From Cupriavidus consociatus (GTDB lineage Bacteria; Pseudomonadota; Gammaproteobacteria; Burkholderiales; Burkholderiaceae), in the NCBI RefSeq assembly GCF_017814975.1, contig NZ_JAGIQA010000024.1, forward strand, positions 62,001-126,000: a stretch of 64,000 nucleotides of DNA, read 5' to 3'. This document shows, one piece after another, positions 26,812 to 36,737 of the stretch (position 1 is the first letter of the stretch; each line of letters opens with the position of its first letter). A model generated the notes under the pieces. The model had not been told where the DNA came from. It worked only from the letters and a program-made list of their open reading frames with translations, and made no database searches. Position numbers and translations under genes: made by a program.

Positions 26812-27741
26812 CTAACGAGTCTTGTCAGCCTCCGGGACGTCGACCGGCATGTCGCGCGACAGGCCCAGGATCCAGCCGCGGAACGCCGCCAGTGCCTCCG
26901 ATTCGGGCCGCCCCTCGGGATAGGCAAAGTAATAGCCCTGGTGCTCGTCCAGCATGCCGGCCAGCGGCGTCACCAGCTGGCCGGTCTGCAGCTCGCGCTC
27001 GATCAGCAGCCGCGGCGCCAGGCCGATGCCGAGTCCCGCGGCGGCGGCGGCCGTCATCATCGTGAACAGCTCGTAGCGCGGCCCGCGCGAGGCCGCCAGG
27101 CTGAAGTCCCAGCCCTGCGCCGCATACCAGTCGCGCCACGCATTGGCGCGCGTGCTCAGGTGCAGGTGGCGGCAGTGTGCCAGGCTGGCGGCATCGGTGA
27201 CGGGATGGCCAGCGAGGAAGGCCGGGCTGCACACCGGCACCATGCCGCCTTCGCGGAAGATCACGCCGCCGCGCGTGCCGGGCCAGAACTGGTCGCCGAA
27301 ATAGATCGCCGCGTCGTACGCGCATTCCTGGAACGAAAACGGCTGCGAGCGCGCCGACAGGTTGACGGTGACGTTGGGATGGCGCCGCGCAAAGTCGGGC
27401 AGCCGCGGGATCAGCCACTGCGTGGCGAAGGTGGGCACCACAGCCAGCTCCAGCGTGAAGCCCATGGCCCGGCCGGTGCTGATTTCCAGCGTGTCGCGCT
27501 GCAGGTGGTCCAGGTGCCGGCGGATGCGCGCGGCGTATTCGCGCCCGGTCTCGGTCAGCTCCAGGCGGCGCCGCACGCGCGTGAACAGCGTCACGCCCAG
27601 GCGCTGCTCGAGTTGCGCCACCTGCCGCCCCACCGCGCTGTGCGTCAGCGCGAGCTCGGCCGCGGCGCGGGTAAAGCTGCCCAGCCGTGCCGAGGCCTCG
27701 AAGGCCTGCAGCGCGCCCAGGTTGGGGATGTCGTTTCTCAT
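26812..27741 (-). CDS. LysR-family regulator (GcvA-like)
   Basis: 309 residues. The N-terminus (NLGALQAFEASARLGSFTRAAAELALTHSAVGRQVAQLE, quoted in part) and the effector-domain pattern (VVPTFATQWLIPRLPDF, then SFQECAYDAAIYFGD) are those of the GcvA/AmpR branch. It is divergent from an HglS-like oxygenase gene with 190 bases between starts, and that gap holds a perfect 18-bp palindrome that is a good operator candidate. The start at 27741 gives the standard N-terminus. Confidence 0.9.
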   Translation of the reverse strand: MRNDIPNLGALQAFEASARLGSFTRAAAELALTHSAVGRQVAQLEQRLGVTLFTRVRRRLELTETGREYAARIRRHLDHLQRDTLEISTGRAMGFTLELAVVPTFATQWLIPRLPDFARRHPNVTVNLSARSQPFSFQECAYDAAIYFGDQFWPGTRGGVIFREGGMVPVCSPAFLAGHPVTDAASLAHCRHLHLSTRANAWRDWYAAQGWDFSLAASRGPRYELFTMMTAAAAAGLGIGLAPRLLIERELQTGQLVTPLAGMLDEHQGYYFAYPEGRPESEALAAFRGWILGLSRDMPVDVPEADKTR

Positions 27742-27805
27742 GGGACGGCGGGGAAGGAAGTGCGACAGTATAAACAGCGGCGCGGCAGCGGAGGTCGTGC
27801 GCCGC

Positions 27806-27840
27806 GCGCACAACGTTGTGCGCAATACGCGCTTGTGCGC
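27806..27840. promoter_or_regulatory. palindromic operator candidate for the divergent LysR regulator
   Basis: A perfect 18-bp palindrome (GCGCACAAC and GTTGTGCGC, 27806-27823) is followed by a further direct copy of the half-site TTGTGCGC at 27833-27840, 17 bases downstream of the first. Three copies of one octamer between a LysR gene and its divergent target fit a LysR recognition plus activation site. Assignment is by position and symmetry. Confidence 0.65.
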
Positions 27841-27931
27841 GGGCGGCGCGGCCCACTATCCTGCCCCGCGGATCGTTGCCATACCGCCCGCCGGGGCGGA
27901 AGCCGGTCCGCGAGCCCACCTCCAAGCGCCC

Positions 27932-28954
27932 ATGTCATCCAATATCTCCACGCTCCTCACCGCCAACGTCGGCGCCACCCGCGCCGCGCAACTGATGTCG
28001 CTGGTCACGCTGCCGGCCGGCCTGCCCCCGGATCCGCAAGGCCGCGCCACCCGGGCCGAGATTGCCCAGGCGCTGAACATGGTGCTGTTCGGCGGCATCC
28101 TGGAACGCGTGCCGACCGGCCGCGCCTACACCGACGACGTCGCCGCGGCCGGCGGCAAAGTCACCTTCGACCACGGCGCGCTGCGCACGGTCAAGTGGCG
28201 TGACAACGGCGCGCTGCCCGAAGGCGAGGCCGCCTTTACCCGCATCCTGCGCCCGCTGGGATACATGCTCAACGGCACGTACCCGCTCGATCGCATCGGC
28301 ATGACCGGGCGCTCGTACGCGCACGCCGACGCATCCGAGGACGTTGCCCAGTTCTTTGTCAGCGAATTCCATCCTGAGCGATTCAGCGAAGACTTCCGCG
28401 CGGCGGTCAGCCGCGTTACCGGCAACTCCGTCGATCCGCTGTCGCCGCGCGCGCAGACGCTGCTGTGGCAACTGGAGCGCGACGGCGCGCTGGCAGTGGC
28501 CGACGGCGCCGAACTGGTCGGCTTGCTGGTGCCTTGCTTCGAGCGCCAGCACGCGGCGCCGCGGCTGGCCGACTACGAAACGCTGCTGCGCGAATCGGCC
28601 GAAATGGCGTGGATCGCCACCGAAGGCAATGCCTTCAACCACGCGACCGACCGCGTCGACGATGTCTTCGCACTGGCCGAGCAGCAGAAGCAGCTGGGCC
28701 GGCCGATGAAGGACAAGGTCGAAGTGTCGGGCAGCGGACGCGTCAGGCAGACGGCGTTCCGCGCCGATACCGTGCGCCGCACGTTTGTCGGCGCGCAGGG
28801 CGAGGCCGTCGAGCGCGAGGTGCCGGGGTCGTTCTATGAGTTCATCACGCGCGAGCGCTTTGTCGAAGCCGATGCCGCGGCGCAGCGTTATGACCTCGGC
28901 TTCGATGCGGGCAATGCGCAGGGGATTTTCAGGATGACCGCGGCGGCGTGTTGA
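27932..28954 (+). CDS. HglS-like 2-oxoadipate dioxygenase/decarboxylase family protein (DUF1338), short form
   Basis: 340 residues, shorter than the roughly 460-residue HglS/YdcJ. HglS converts 2-oxoadipate to D-2-hydroxyglutarate in D-lysine breakdown. The iron ligands known from HglS (His, His, Glu) have clear counterparts: His81 in FDHGALRTVKW, His237 in GNAFNHATDRVDD and Glu303 in SFYEFITRE. The spacing of the two histidines (156) matches the one I recall for HglS. The short C-terminus lacks part of the family fold. It is divergent from a GcvA-like LysR regulator, which likely controls it. Confidence 0.8.
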   Translation: MSSNISTLLTANVGATRAAQLMSLVTLPAGLPPDPQGRATRAEIAQALNMVLFGGILERVPTGRAYTDDVAAAGGKVTFDHGALRTVKWRDNGALPEGEAAFTRILRPLGYMLNGTYPLDRIGMTGRSYAHADASEDVAQFFVSEFHPERFSEDFRAAVSRVTGNSVDPLSPRAQTLLWQLERDGALAVADGAELVGLLVPCFERQHAAPRLADYETLLRESAEMAWIATEGNAFNHATDRVDDVFALAEQQKQLGRPMKDKVEVSGSGRVRQTAFRADTVRRTFVGAQGEAVEREVPGSFYEFITRERFVEADAAAQRYDLGFDAGNAQGIFRMTAAAC

Positions 28955-28971
28955 GCCGCAATTCGTGGCCT

Positions 28972-28990
28972 CTCTCCCGCTTGGGGAGAG
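28972..28990. terminator. hairpin between the DUF1338 gene and the EF-G gene
   Basis: Arms CTCTCCC and GGGAGAG around GCTTG lie in the 47-base gap between two converging genes. It is also a short, degenerate copy of the intergenic repeat found near 43 kb. Confidence 0.5.
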
Positions 28991-29001
28991 CGGCCAAGCG
29001 G

Positions 29002-31107
<2,106 letters not shown>

Positions 31108-31366
31108 AGTGTTCTCCTGGGTAACACCTCCCGAATAGAGTAGCACCACTGGACCTTTGCCGTTGTCCCTGCCGCCTGCAGGGGAACGCGTACGCGCGAC
31201 GCATGGCCGTGCATGCAGCCCGGTGCGCCGGCGTCTGAGGCAAGCCTAGGGGCGAGCTGCAATACCTTGCGGAATCCTCCCATCCTGCGCGCCGCCTTGC
31301 CTCCCTATACTGGCCTTGCATCGCGCCGGCCGATGCCCCGACATTCCCATTCACGCGAACCGACGC

Positions 31367-31996
31367 ATGACCACCATCCTGATCGTTGACGACCACCCGG
31401 CGATGCGGCTGATTCTCAAGACCCACCTGCTGCAGCTGCTCGGCGTCGATGAAGTGCTCGAGGCCGACAACGGGCAAAGCGCGCTCGAGCTGGTGCGCAC
31501 GCGCATGCCCGACCTCGTGCTGCTCGATCTCGACATTCCGCGCTCCAGCGGCCTCGACGTGGCGCCGCGCCTGCGGGCGATCCACCCGCAAGTGCGCCTG
31601 CTGGTGGTGACGGCGCTCGATCCGGCGGTGTTCGTCAGCCGCGCGTGGCAGGCCGGCGCGCAGGGCTTTGTCAGCAAGACGCAGGACCTGAAGGAAATCC
31701 TGCGCGCAGTCGAGTCGGTGCTGGCCGGCTATACCGTGTTCCCCGCGATGGGCAGGGACGGCGGCTCGCGTCATGCGGTTTCCGCCGACGACGAGATGCT
31801 GCGCCGGCTTTCCGACAAGGAACTGGTGGTGCTGCAGATGCTGGCGCGCGGCATGTCGTACAAGGCCATCAGCGCCAGCCTGTTTATCAGCAACAAGACC
31901 GTCAGCAGCTACAAGGCGCGCATCATGGCCAAGCTGCAGGTGTCATCGCTGGTGGAACTGGTCGACTTCGCGCGCCGCTGCCATCTCGCCTTGTAG
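31367..31996 (+). CDS. NarL/FixJ-type response regulator
   Basis: 209 residues. Receiver domain with the acidic pocket DD in ILIVDDHP, phospho-acceptor in VLLDLDIPRSSGLD and lysine in FVSKTQD, then a LuxR-type HTH (LSDKELVVLQMLARGMSYKAI, quoted in part, and SNKTVSSYKARIMAKLQV). It resembles BvgA/EvgA. No histidine kinase adjoins it, so it is an orphan here; the 1467-residue hybrid kinase 5 kb away is a possible but unproven partner. The ATG at 31367 gives the standard MTTILIVDDHP start. Confidence 0.9.
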   Translation: MTTILIVDDHPAMRLILKTHLLQLLGVDEVLEADNGQSALELVRTRMPDLVLLDLDIPRSSGLDVAPRLRAIHPQVRLLVVTALDPAVFVSRAWQAGAQGFVSKTQDLKEILRAVESVLAGYTVFPAMGRDGGSRHAVSADDEMLRRLSDKELVVLQMLARGMSYKAISASLFISNKTVSSYKARIMAKLQVSSLVELVDFARRCHLAL

Positions 31997-32070
31997 CGCC
32001 ATTGGCCGGCGATTGTTCGGACATCGTATGACTCGACGCGCCCGGAAACGCCCCGCGGGGCGTCGGGCCC

Positions 32071-32886
32071 TCAGGCCTGCGCGCTGCCGGAGCCGGAGCC
32101 CGAGGCCTTGCGCAGCCGCTCCCGGCTGTTGGTCAGGTGCATGCGCATCGCCGCCTTGGCCGCGTCCGGGTCGCGGCGCTCGATCGCGTCGTAGATGTTC
32201 TCGTGCTCGAACTGGACGCGCTCCAGGTACTGTTCGCGCTCCGGCGTATTGACCTGCAGCCGGCTGCGCGGGATCAGCATGGTGCCCAGGTGGCCCATGA
32301 TGTCAGTGAAGTAGCGGTTGCCGGTGGCGCGGGCGATGGCCAGGTGGAAGGCAAAATCGCTGTCCACCGCGTCGCTGCCAGCGCCGGTGTTGCGCTTGAG
32401 CTCGTCAAGCGCCTGGCGCATGGCGGCCAGCTGGGCGTCACTGCGGCGCGCGGCGGCCAGTCCGGCAGCCTCCGCCTCCAGGCTGACGCGGAATTCCAGC
32501 ATCGCCATCACATCGATCGCGGTTCCCAGCGTATCCGGCCCGATGCGGAACGGCGAGGGCGCTTCCGCCGCGCGCGCCAGCACGAACGTGCCAATGCCGT
32601 GGCGGGTCTCGACTAGGCCGCTGGCCTGCAGCCGCGACAAGGCCTCGCGCACCACGGTGCGGCTTACACCCTGCGTCGCCATGATTTCCGATTCGGTCGG
32701 CAGCTTGTCGCCAGGCTTCAGCTGGCCTTGTCGGATCTCTTCGGAGAGCGCCTGCACCACTTCCTCGGCCAGGGTGCGGCCGCGGCGGCGCAATGGCATG
32801 GGCGCGGCGACGTTGGGCGCACCGGCGGCAGGCAGGTCGGGCAGGGCAGGGTTGCGTGCGGTAGGCATGGCGGATACGGGCGGCAT
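32071..32886 (-). CDS. GntR-family (FadR/FCD type) regulator of the glucarate genes
   Basis: About 271 residues from the ATG at 32886. HTH (TLAEEVVQALSEEIRQGQLKPG, GDKLPTESEIMATQGVSRTVVREALSRLQASGLV, quoted in part) is followed by an all-helical FCD effector domain with its metal-binding histidines (DFAFHLAIARATGN, HLTNSRERL). It is divergent from gudD, with a near-palindromic operator between them, so repression relieved by glucarate or a pathway acid is likely. The N-terminal 40 residues are disordered. Start choice is uncertain: ATGs at 32937, 32886 and 32868 are in frame, the first overlaps a TATAAT box, and the other two lie in an 18-bp tandem duplication. Confidence 0.88.
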   Translation of the reverse strand: MPPVSAMPTARNPALPDLPAAGAPNVAAPMPLRRRGRTLAEEVVQALSEEIRQGQLKPGDKLPTESEIMATQGVSRTVVREALSRLQASGLVETRHGIGTFVLARAAEAPSPFRIGPDTLGTAIDVMAMLEFRVSLEAEAAGLAAARRSDAQLAAMRQALDELKRNTGAGSDAVDSDFAFHLAIARATGNRYFTDIMGHLGTMLIPRSRLQVNTPEREQYLERVQFEHENIYDAIERRDPDAAKAAMRMHLTNSRERLRKASGSGSGSAQA

Positions 32887-32899
32887 GGCGGATACGGGC
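32864..32899. repeat. 18-bp tandem duplication covering two candidate start codons
   Basis: The unit GGCATGGCGGATACGGGC occurs twice with no spacer. Each copy supplies one in-frame ATG to the minus-strand GntR gene, and the duplication keeps the frame (it adds a PVSAMP-type block). Confidence 0.85.
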
Positions 32900-32935
32900 G
32901 GGGTTTCCCGGACTTGACCGGTTCGAGATGGCCTC

Positions 32936-32941
32936 ATTATA
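32936..32941 (-). promoter_or_regulatory. -10 element of the GntR gene
   Basis: On the minus strand, an exact TATAAT lies just downstream of the operator candidate. The -35 at the correct distance is poor (TCATCG), as expected where a regulator site overlaps it. Confidence 0.5.
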
Positions 32942-32946
32942 CTGGG

Positions 32947-32971
32947 TTATCAGTCATACGATGACCGATAA
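32947..32971. promoter_or_regulatory. operator candidate between the GntR gene and gudD
   Basis: A 25-bp near-palindrome: the left arm TTATCAGTCATA and the complement of the right arm, TTATCGGTCATC, agree at 10 of 12 positions. It lies between the two divergent genes and overlaps the presumed -35 of the GntR promoter. The left arm recurs upstream of kdgD at 39364. Confidence 0.7.
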
Positions 32972-32998
32972 CATAGCAATGCCGGAGACCAGACCCGA

Positions 32999-34372
32999 AT
33001 GACCCATCCCGCCACTTCCGCCGCTCCCGCCACGCACGCCGGTGCCGGCCAGACCCCCGTGGTGACAGAACTCACTGTGGTGCCCGTGGCCGGGCACGAC
33101 AGCATGCTGATGAACCTGTCAGGTGCCCATGGCCCGTACTTCACGCGCAACATCGTGATCCTGCGCGACAGCGCCGGCCACACCGGCGTGGGCGAAGTGC
33201 CGGGTGGCGAAGGCATCCGCCAGACGCTGGAAGACGCCCGCCCGCTGCTGGTCGGGCAGCCCATCGGCCAGTACCAGGCCATCCTGAACCGCGTGCGCGC
33301 CACCTTCGCCAGCCGCGACGCCGGCGGCCGCGGCCTGCAGACCTTCGACCTGCGCATCACCATCCACGCCGTCACGGCGCTGGAAGCCGCGCTGCTCGAC
33401 CTGCTCGGCCAGCATCTGGAGGTGCCGGTGGCGGCACTGCTGGGCGAAGGCCAGCAGCGCGACGCCGTCGAGATGCTGGGCTACCTGTTCTATATCGGCG
33501 ACCGCCAGCGCACCACGCTGGACTACCGCACCGAACCCGATGCCGACAACGCCTGGTTCCGCCTGCGCAATGAAGTGGCAATGACGCCCGAGGCGGTCGT
33601 GCGCCTGGCCGAGGCCGCGTACGAACGCTACGGCTTCAACGACTTCAAGCTCAAGGGCGGCGTGCTGCGCGGCGACGAAGAGATGCAGGCGATCCTGGCG
33701 CTGGCCGAGCGCTTCCCCAAGGCGCGCATCACGCTTGACCCCAACGGCGCCTGGTCGCTGGCCGAAGCCGTGCGCCTGTGCCGCGACAAGCGCGGCGTGC
33801 TGGCCTATGCCGAAGACCCGTGCGGTGCCGAGGACGGCTATTCCGGCCGCGAAGTGATGGCCGAGTTCCGTACCGCCACCGGCCTGCCCACGGCGACCAA
33901 CATGATCGCGACCGACTGGCGCCAGATGGGCCACGCAGTGCGCCTGCAGTCGGTCGACATCCCGCTGGCCGACCCGCATTTCTGGACCATGCAGGGCTCG
34001 GTGCGCGTGGCGCAGATGTGCGCCGAATGGGGCCTGACCTGGGGCTCGCACTCGAACAACCACTTCGATATCTCGCTGGCGATGTTCACCCACGTGGCCG
34101 CCGCCGCGCCGGGCCGCGTCACCGCCATCGACACGCACTGGATCTGGCAGGACGGCGAGAACCTGACCAAGGCGCCGCTGAAGATCGAGAACGGCCTGGT
34201 GCAGGTGCCGAAAACGCCGGGCCTGGGCGTGGAACTCGACATGGACGCGCTGGGCCGCGCCCACGCGCTGTACCAGAGCAAGGGCCTGGGCGCTCGCGAC
34301 GATGCCATCGCCATGCAGTTCCTGATTCCCGGCTGGCAGTTCAACAACAAGGCGCCATGCATGGTGCGCTGA
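32999..34372 (+). CDS. gudD: D-glucarate dehydratase
   Basis: 457 residues of the enolase superfamily. GudD removes water from D-glucarate to give 5-dehydro-4-deoxy-D-glucarate. The catalytic K-x-K is in FNDFKLKGG (Lys217, Lys219), the metal ligand region in LDPNGAWSL and YAEDPCG, and the general acid/base His351 is in GSHSNNHFDIS. These and the high similarity to GudD's N-terminal region (MNLSGAHGPYFTRN) separate it from mandelate racemase and galactarate enzymes. Downstream are two Bug receptors; the GntR regulator is divergent. Confidence 0.95.
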   Translation: MTHPATSAAPATHAGAGQTPVVTELTVVPVAGHDSMLMNLSGAHGPYFTRNIVILRDSAGHTGVGEVPGGEGIRQTLEDARPLLVGQPIGQYQAILNRVRATFASRDAGGRGLQTFDLRITIHAVTALEAALLDLLGQHLEVPVAALLGEGQQRDAVEMLGYLFYIGDRQRTTLDYRTEPDADNAWFRLRNEVAMTPEAVVRLAEAAYERYGFNDFKLKGGVLRGDEEMQAILALAERFPKARITLDPNGAWSLAEAVRLCRDKRGVLAYAEDPCGAEDGYSGREVMAEFRTATGLPTATNMIATDWRQMGHAVRLQSVDIPLADPHFWTMQGSVRVAQMCAEWGLTWGSHSNNHFDISLAMFTHVAAAAPGRVTAIDTHWIWQDGENLTKAPLKIENGLVQVPKTPGLGVELDMDALGRAHALYQSKGLGARDDAIAMQFLIPGWQFNNKAPCMVR

Positions 34373-34455
34373 TCGGACGACGGTCCGGTCTGACAGGCAT
34401 GGCGTGCCGCCGCGATGGCGGCGCGCCGGTATCGAAGGCATAGCAGGAGACAACG

Positions 34456-35481
34456 ATGTATCCCTTCCAACGCACGGGCGCGCTGCGCCTGCAAGACTGG
34501 CTGCGCGTGGTTGCCGCCGGTTCGGTGCTGACCGTCGCGGCGCTGGCCGCGCTGACGGCCGGGAGCGCCCGGGCCGCGCAAGACTGGCCGCAGCGCCCGG
34601 TTTCGGTGGTGGTGCCGTTCCCAGCGGGCGGCTCCACCGACACCATCGCGCGCATGCTGACGGCGCCGCTCAACGAGAAACTGGGCCAGCCGTTCGTGGT
34701 CGACAACAAGCCCGGCGCGACGGGCGCCATCGGCGCGACCTTCGTCAAGCGCGCGCCGCCGGACGGCTACACCATGCTGGTGGCGTCGATCGGGGTCTTC
34801 GCCGTCAACCCGTTCCTGCAGAAGAACCTGGGCTACGACCCGGTCAAGGACTTCGACCTGCTGACGGTGGCAGTGCGCGCGCCCAACGTGCTGGTGGTCA
34901 ATCCGCAGTTCCCGGCGAAGAACGTGCAGGAACTGGTGGCGCACATGAAGAAGAACCCGGGCAAGGTCAGCTTTGCCTCGTCCGGCGCGGGGTCGTCCGA
35001 CCACCTGACCGCGGCGCTGTTCTGGCAGAAGACCGGCACCGACGGGTTGCACGTGCCGTACAAGGGCGGCGCGCCCGCCATCTCGGACCTGCTCGCCGGC
35101 CAGGTGGACGTGTCGTTCCAGAACATCAACGCGGTGCTGCAGCACATCCGCACCGGCAAGCTCAAGGCATTGGCGGTGACGGCGGACAAGCGCCCGGCCG
35201 TGCTGCCCAACGTGCCGACCATGGCGGAAGCCGGCGTCAAGGAAGTCGAGGTCTATTCGTGGCAGGGCGTGGCCGCGCCGCGCGGCCTGCCCGCCGACGT
35301 GAAGACGCGGTTGCACGGTGCGCTGGTCGGCGCGCTGAACGATCCAAAAATGCGCCAGAAGCTGTCGGAGAACGGCTTCGAGGTGGTCGCGAATACGCCT
35401 GAGCAGTTCAGCCAGTTTGAAGCGCAGGAACTGCAACGCTGGAAGACCGTGATCGAGAAGGGCCGCATCGTGCTCGACTGA
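34456..35481 (+). CDS. Bug/TctC-family periplasmic solute receptor (first of two)
   Basis: 341 residues. Signal peptide (VLTVAALAALTAGSARA) followed by the Bug fold: PQRPVSVVVPFPAGGSTDTIAR, then NKPGATGAIGATFVKRAPPDGYT, and the VPYKGGAPAISDLL pocket region. Bug receptors bind carboxylates and pass them to TctAB-type membrane partners. Start: ATG at 34456 preceded by AGGAGA. It lies between gudD and a second Bug gene, so glucarate or a related aldaric acid is the expected ligand. No tctA/tctB gene is near. Confidence 0.93.
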   Translation: MYPFQRTGALRLQDWLRVVAAGSVLTVAALAALTAGSARAAQDWPQRPVSVVVPFPAGGSTDTIARMLTAPLNEKLGQPFVVDNKPGATGAIGATFVKRAPPDGYTMLVASIGVFAVNPFLQKNLGYDPVKDFDLLTVAVRAPNVLVVNPQFPAKNVQELVAHMKKNPGKVSFASSGAGSSDHLTAALFWQKTGTDGLHVPYKGGAPAISDLLAGQVDVSFQNINAVLQHIRTGKLKALAVTADKRPAVLPNVPTMAEAGVKEVEVYSWQGVAAPRGLPADVKTRLHGALVGALNDPKMRQKLSENGFEVVANTPEQFSQFEAQELQRWKTVIEKGRIVLD

Positions 35482-35585
35482 GCTCAACACGTATCGACCG
35501 CACCGGATCAACACACCGACAGCGCCGGCCGCCGCACGACTCCCGTGCCGCGCCGGCGCACTTGCAACAACAATGGAGACATAGC

Positions 35586-36587
35586 ATGACCCAGGGACGC
35601 CGCATTTTCCTCAAGCAGACTTCCGCGCTGGCCGCGGGCATCGCCGCCGGCCCGCTGGCCGGCCTGGCCACCGGCGCGCATGCCGCGCAGCAGGCGTGGC
35701 CGACGCGACCGATCCGCCTGGTGGTGCCGTACACCGCTGGCGGTTCGTCCGACATCATCGCGCGCCTGATCAGCAAGCAGCTGGGCGAAGCGCTGGGCCA
35801 GTCCGTGGTGGTCGACAACAAGCCTGGCGCCAATGGCAACGTCGGCGCGGCACTGGTTGCGCAGGCCACCGATAACCACACGCTGATGCTGTGCGACATC
35901 GGCGCGCTGGCGATCAGCCCCTCGGTCTATACCAAGCTGACCTTCAATATCGCCAAGGACCTGAAGCCGGTGACGATGCTGGCGTACTCGCCGCACCTGC
36001 TGGTGGTGCATCCGTCGGTGCAGGTCAGCAGCGTGAAGGAACTGGTCGAGCTGTCCAAGCGCAGCCAGCTGAACTTTGCCGTGACCGCGATCGGCAGCGC
36101 GCCGCACCTGGCGGGGGTGGCCGTGGAGCAGGCCACCGGCGCCAAGTGGCAGTACGTCCCGTACAAGGGCGGTTCGCAGGCGATTGCCGATACTGTCGGC
36201 GGCAGCGCGCAGGTGCTGATGAACGGCATGCTGGCCACGCTGCCGCACGTGCAGTCGGGCAAGCTCAAGCTGATCGCCCAGTCCAAGCGCACGCGGATGC
36301 CGCTGCTGCAGAACGTGCCGACCATTGCCGAGCAGGGCGTGCCCAACTTCGAGTCGGGCACGTGGCAGGGCGTGATGGCGCCGGCCAGCATGCCGGATGC
36401 GCTGGTGACACGGATCAACGCCGAGCTGATCAAGATCATCCGCGCGCCGGATCTGCGTTCGCAACTGGTGGCGCAGGGGGCCGAAGTGGTGACGATGACG
36501 CCGGCCGAGACCGGCAAGTTCTTTGTTGCCGAGCAGGCGCGCTGGGCGGGGGTGGTGAAGCAGGCGGGGATCAAGCTGGAGGCTTGA
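35586..36587 (+). CDS. Bug/TctC-family periplasmic solute receptor (second of two), Tat-type signal
   Basis: 333 residues. The N-terminus TQGRRIFLKQTSALAAG fits a twin-arginine signal, in contrast to the Sec-type signal of the preceding Bug gene. The mature part has the usual landmarks (RPIRLVVPYTAGGSSDIIAR, NKPGANGNVGAALVA, VPYKGGSQAIAD). The start is taken at 35586, with GGAG upstream. It is the last plus-strand gene before a pair of terminators and converges with the aldehyde dehydrogenase gene. Confidence 0.92.
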   Translation: MTQGRRIFLKQTSALAAGIAAGPLAGLATGAHAAQQAWPTRPIRLVVPYTAGGSSDIIARLISKQLGEALGQSVVVDNKPGANGNVGAALVAQATDNHTLMLCDIGALAISPSVYTKLTFNIAKDLKPVTMLAYSPHLLVVHPSVQVSSVKELVELSKRSQLNFAVTAIGSAPHLAGVAVEQATGAKWQYVPYKGGSQAIADTVGGSAQVLMNGMLATLPHVQSGKLKLIAQSKRTRMPLLQNVPTIAEQGVPNFESGTWQGVMAPASMPDALVTRINAELIKIIRAPDLRSQLVAQGAEVVTMTPAETGKFFVAEQARWAGVVKQAGIKLEA

Positions 36588-36640
36588 TACGCAGGGATAT
36601 TTGCCCCCGACGCCCCGCAGGGGCGCTGCGATGTCATAAC

Positions 36641-36663
36641 GGCCCGCGTGTTGAACGCGGGCC
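36641..36663 (+). terminator. terminator after the second Bug gene
   Basis: Perfect 9-bp arms GGCCCGCGT and ACGCGGGCC with a 5-base loop, followed by GTTTGTCCTT on the plus strand. Confidence 0.7.
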
Positions 36664-36696
36664 GTTTGTCCTTGCGCCGGCGATTCAAAACAAAAA

Positions 36697-36715
36697 GCCC
36701 CGCACAAGGCGGGGC
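36697..36715 (-). terminator. terminator after the aldehyde dehydrogenase gene
   Basis: Arms GCCCCGC and GCGGGGC with loop ACAAG; on the minus strand the run TTTTTGTTTTG follows directly. It lies 22 bases past the stop of the minus-strand gene and is a textbook rho-independent terminator. Confidence 0.85.
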
Positions 36716-36737
36716 CAGTCACTGCAAGCGGTTGCGC

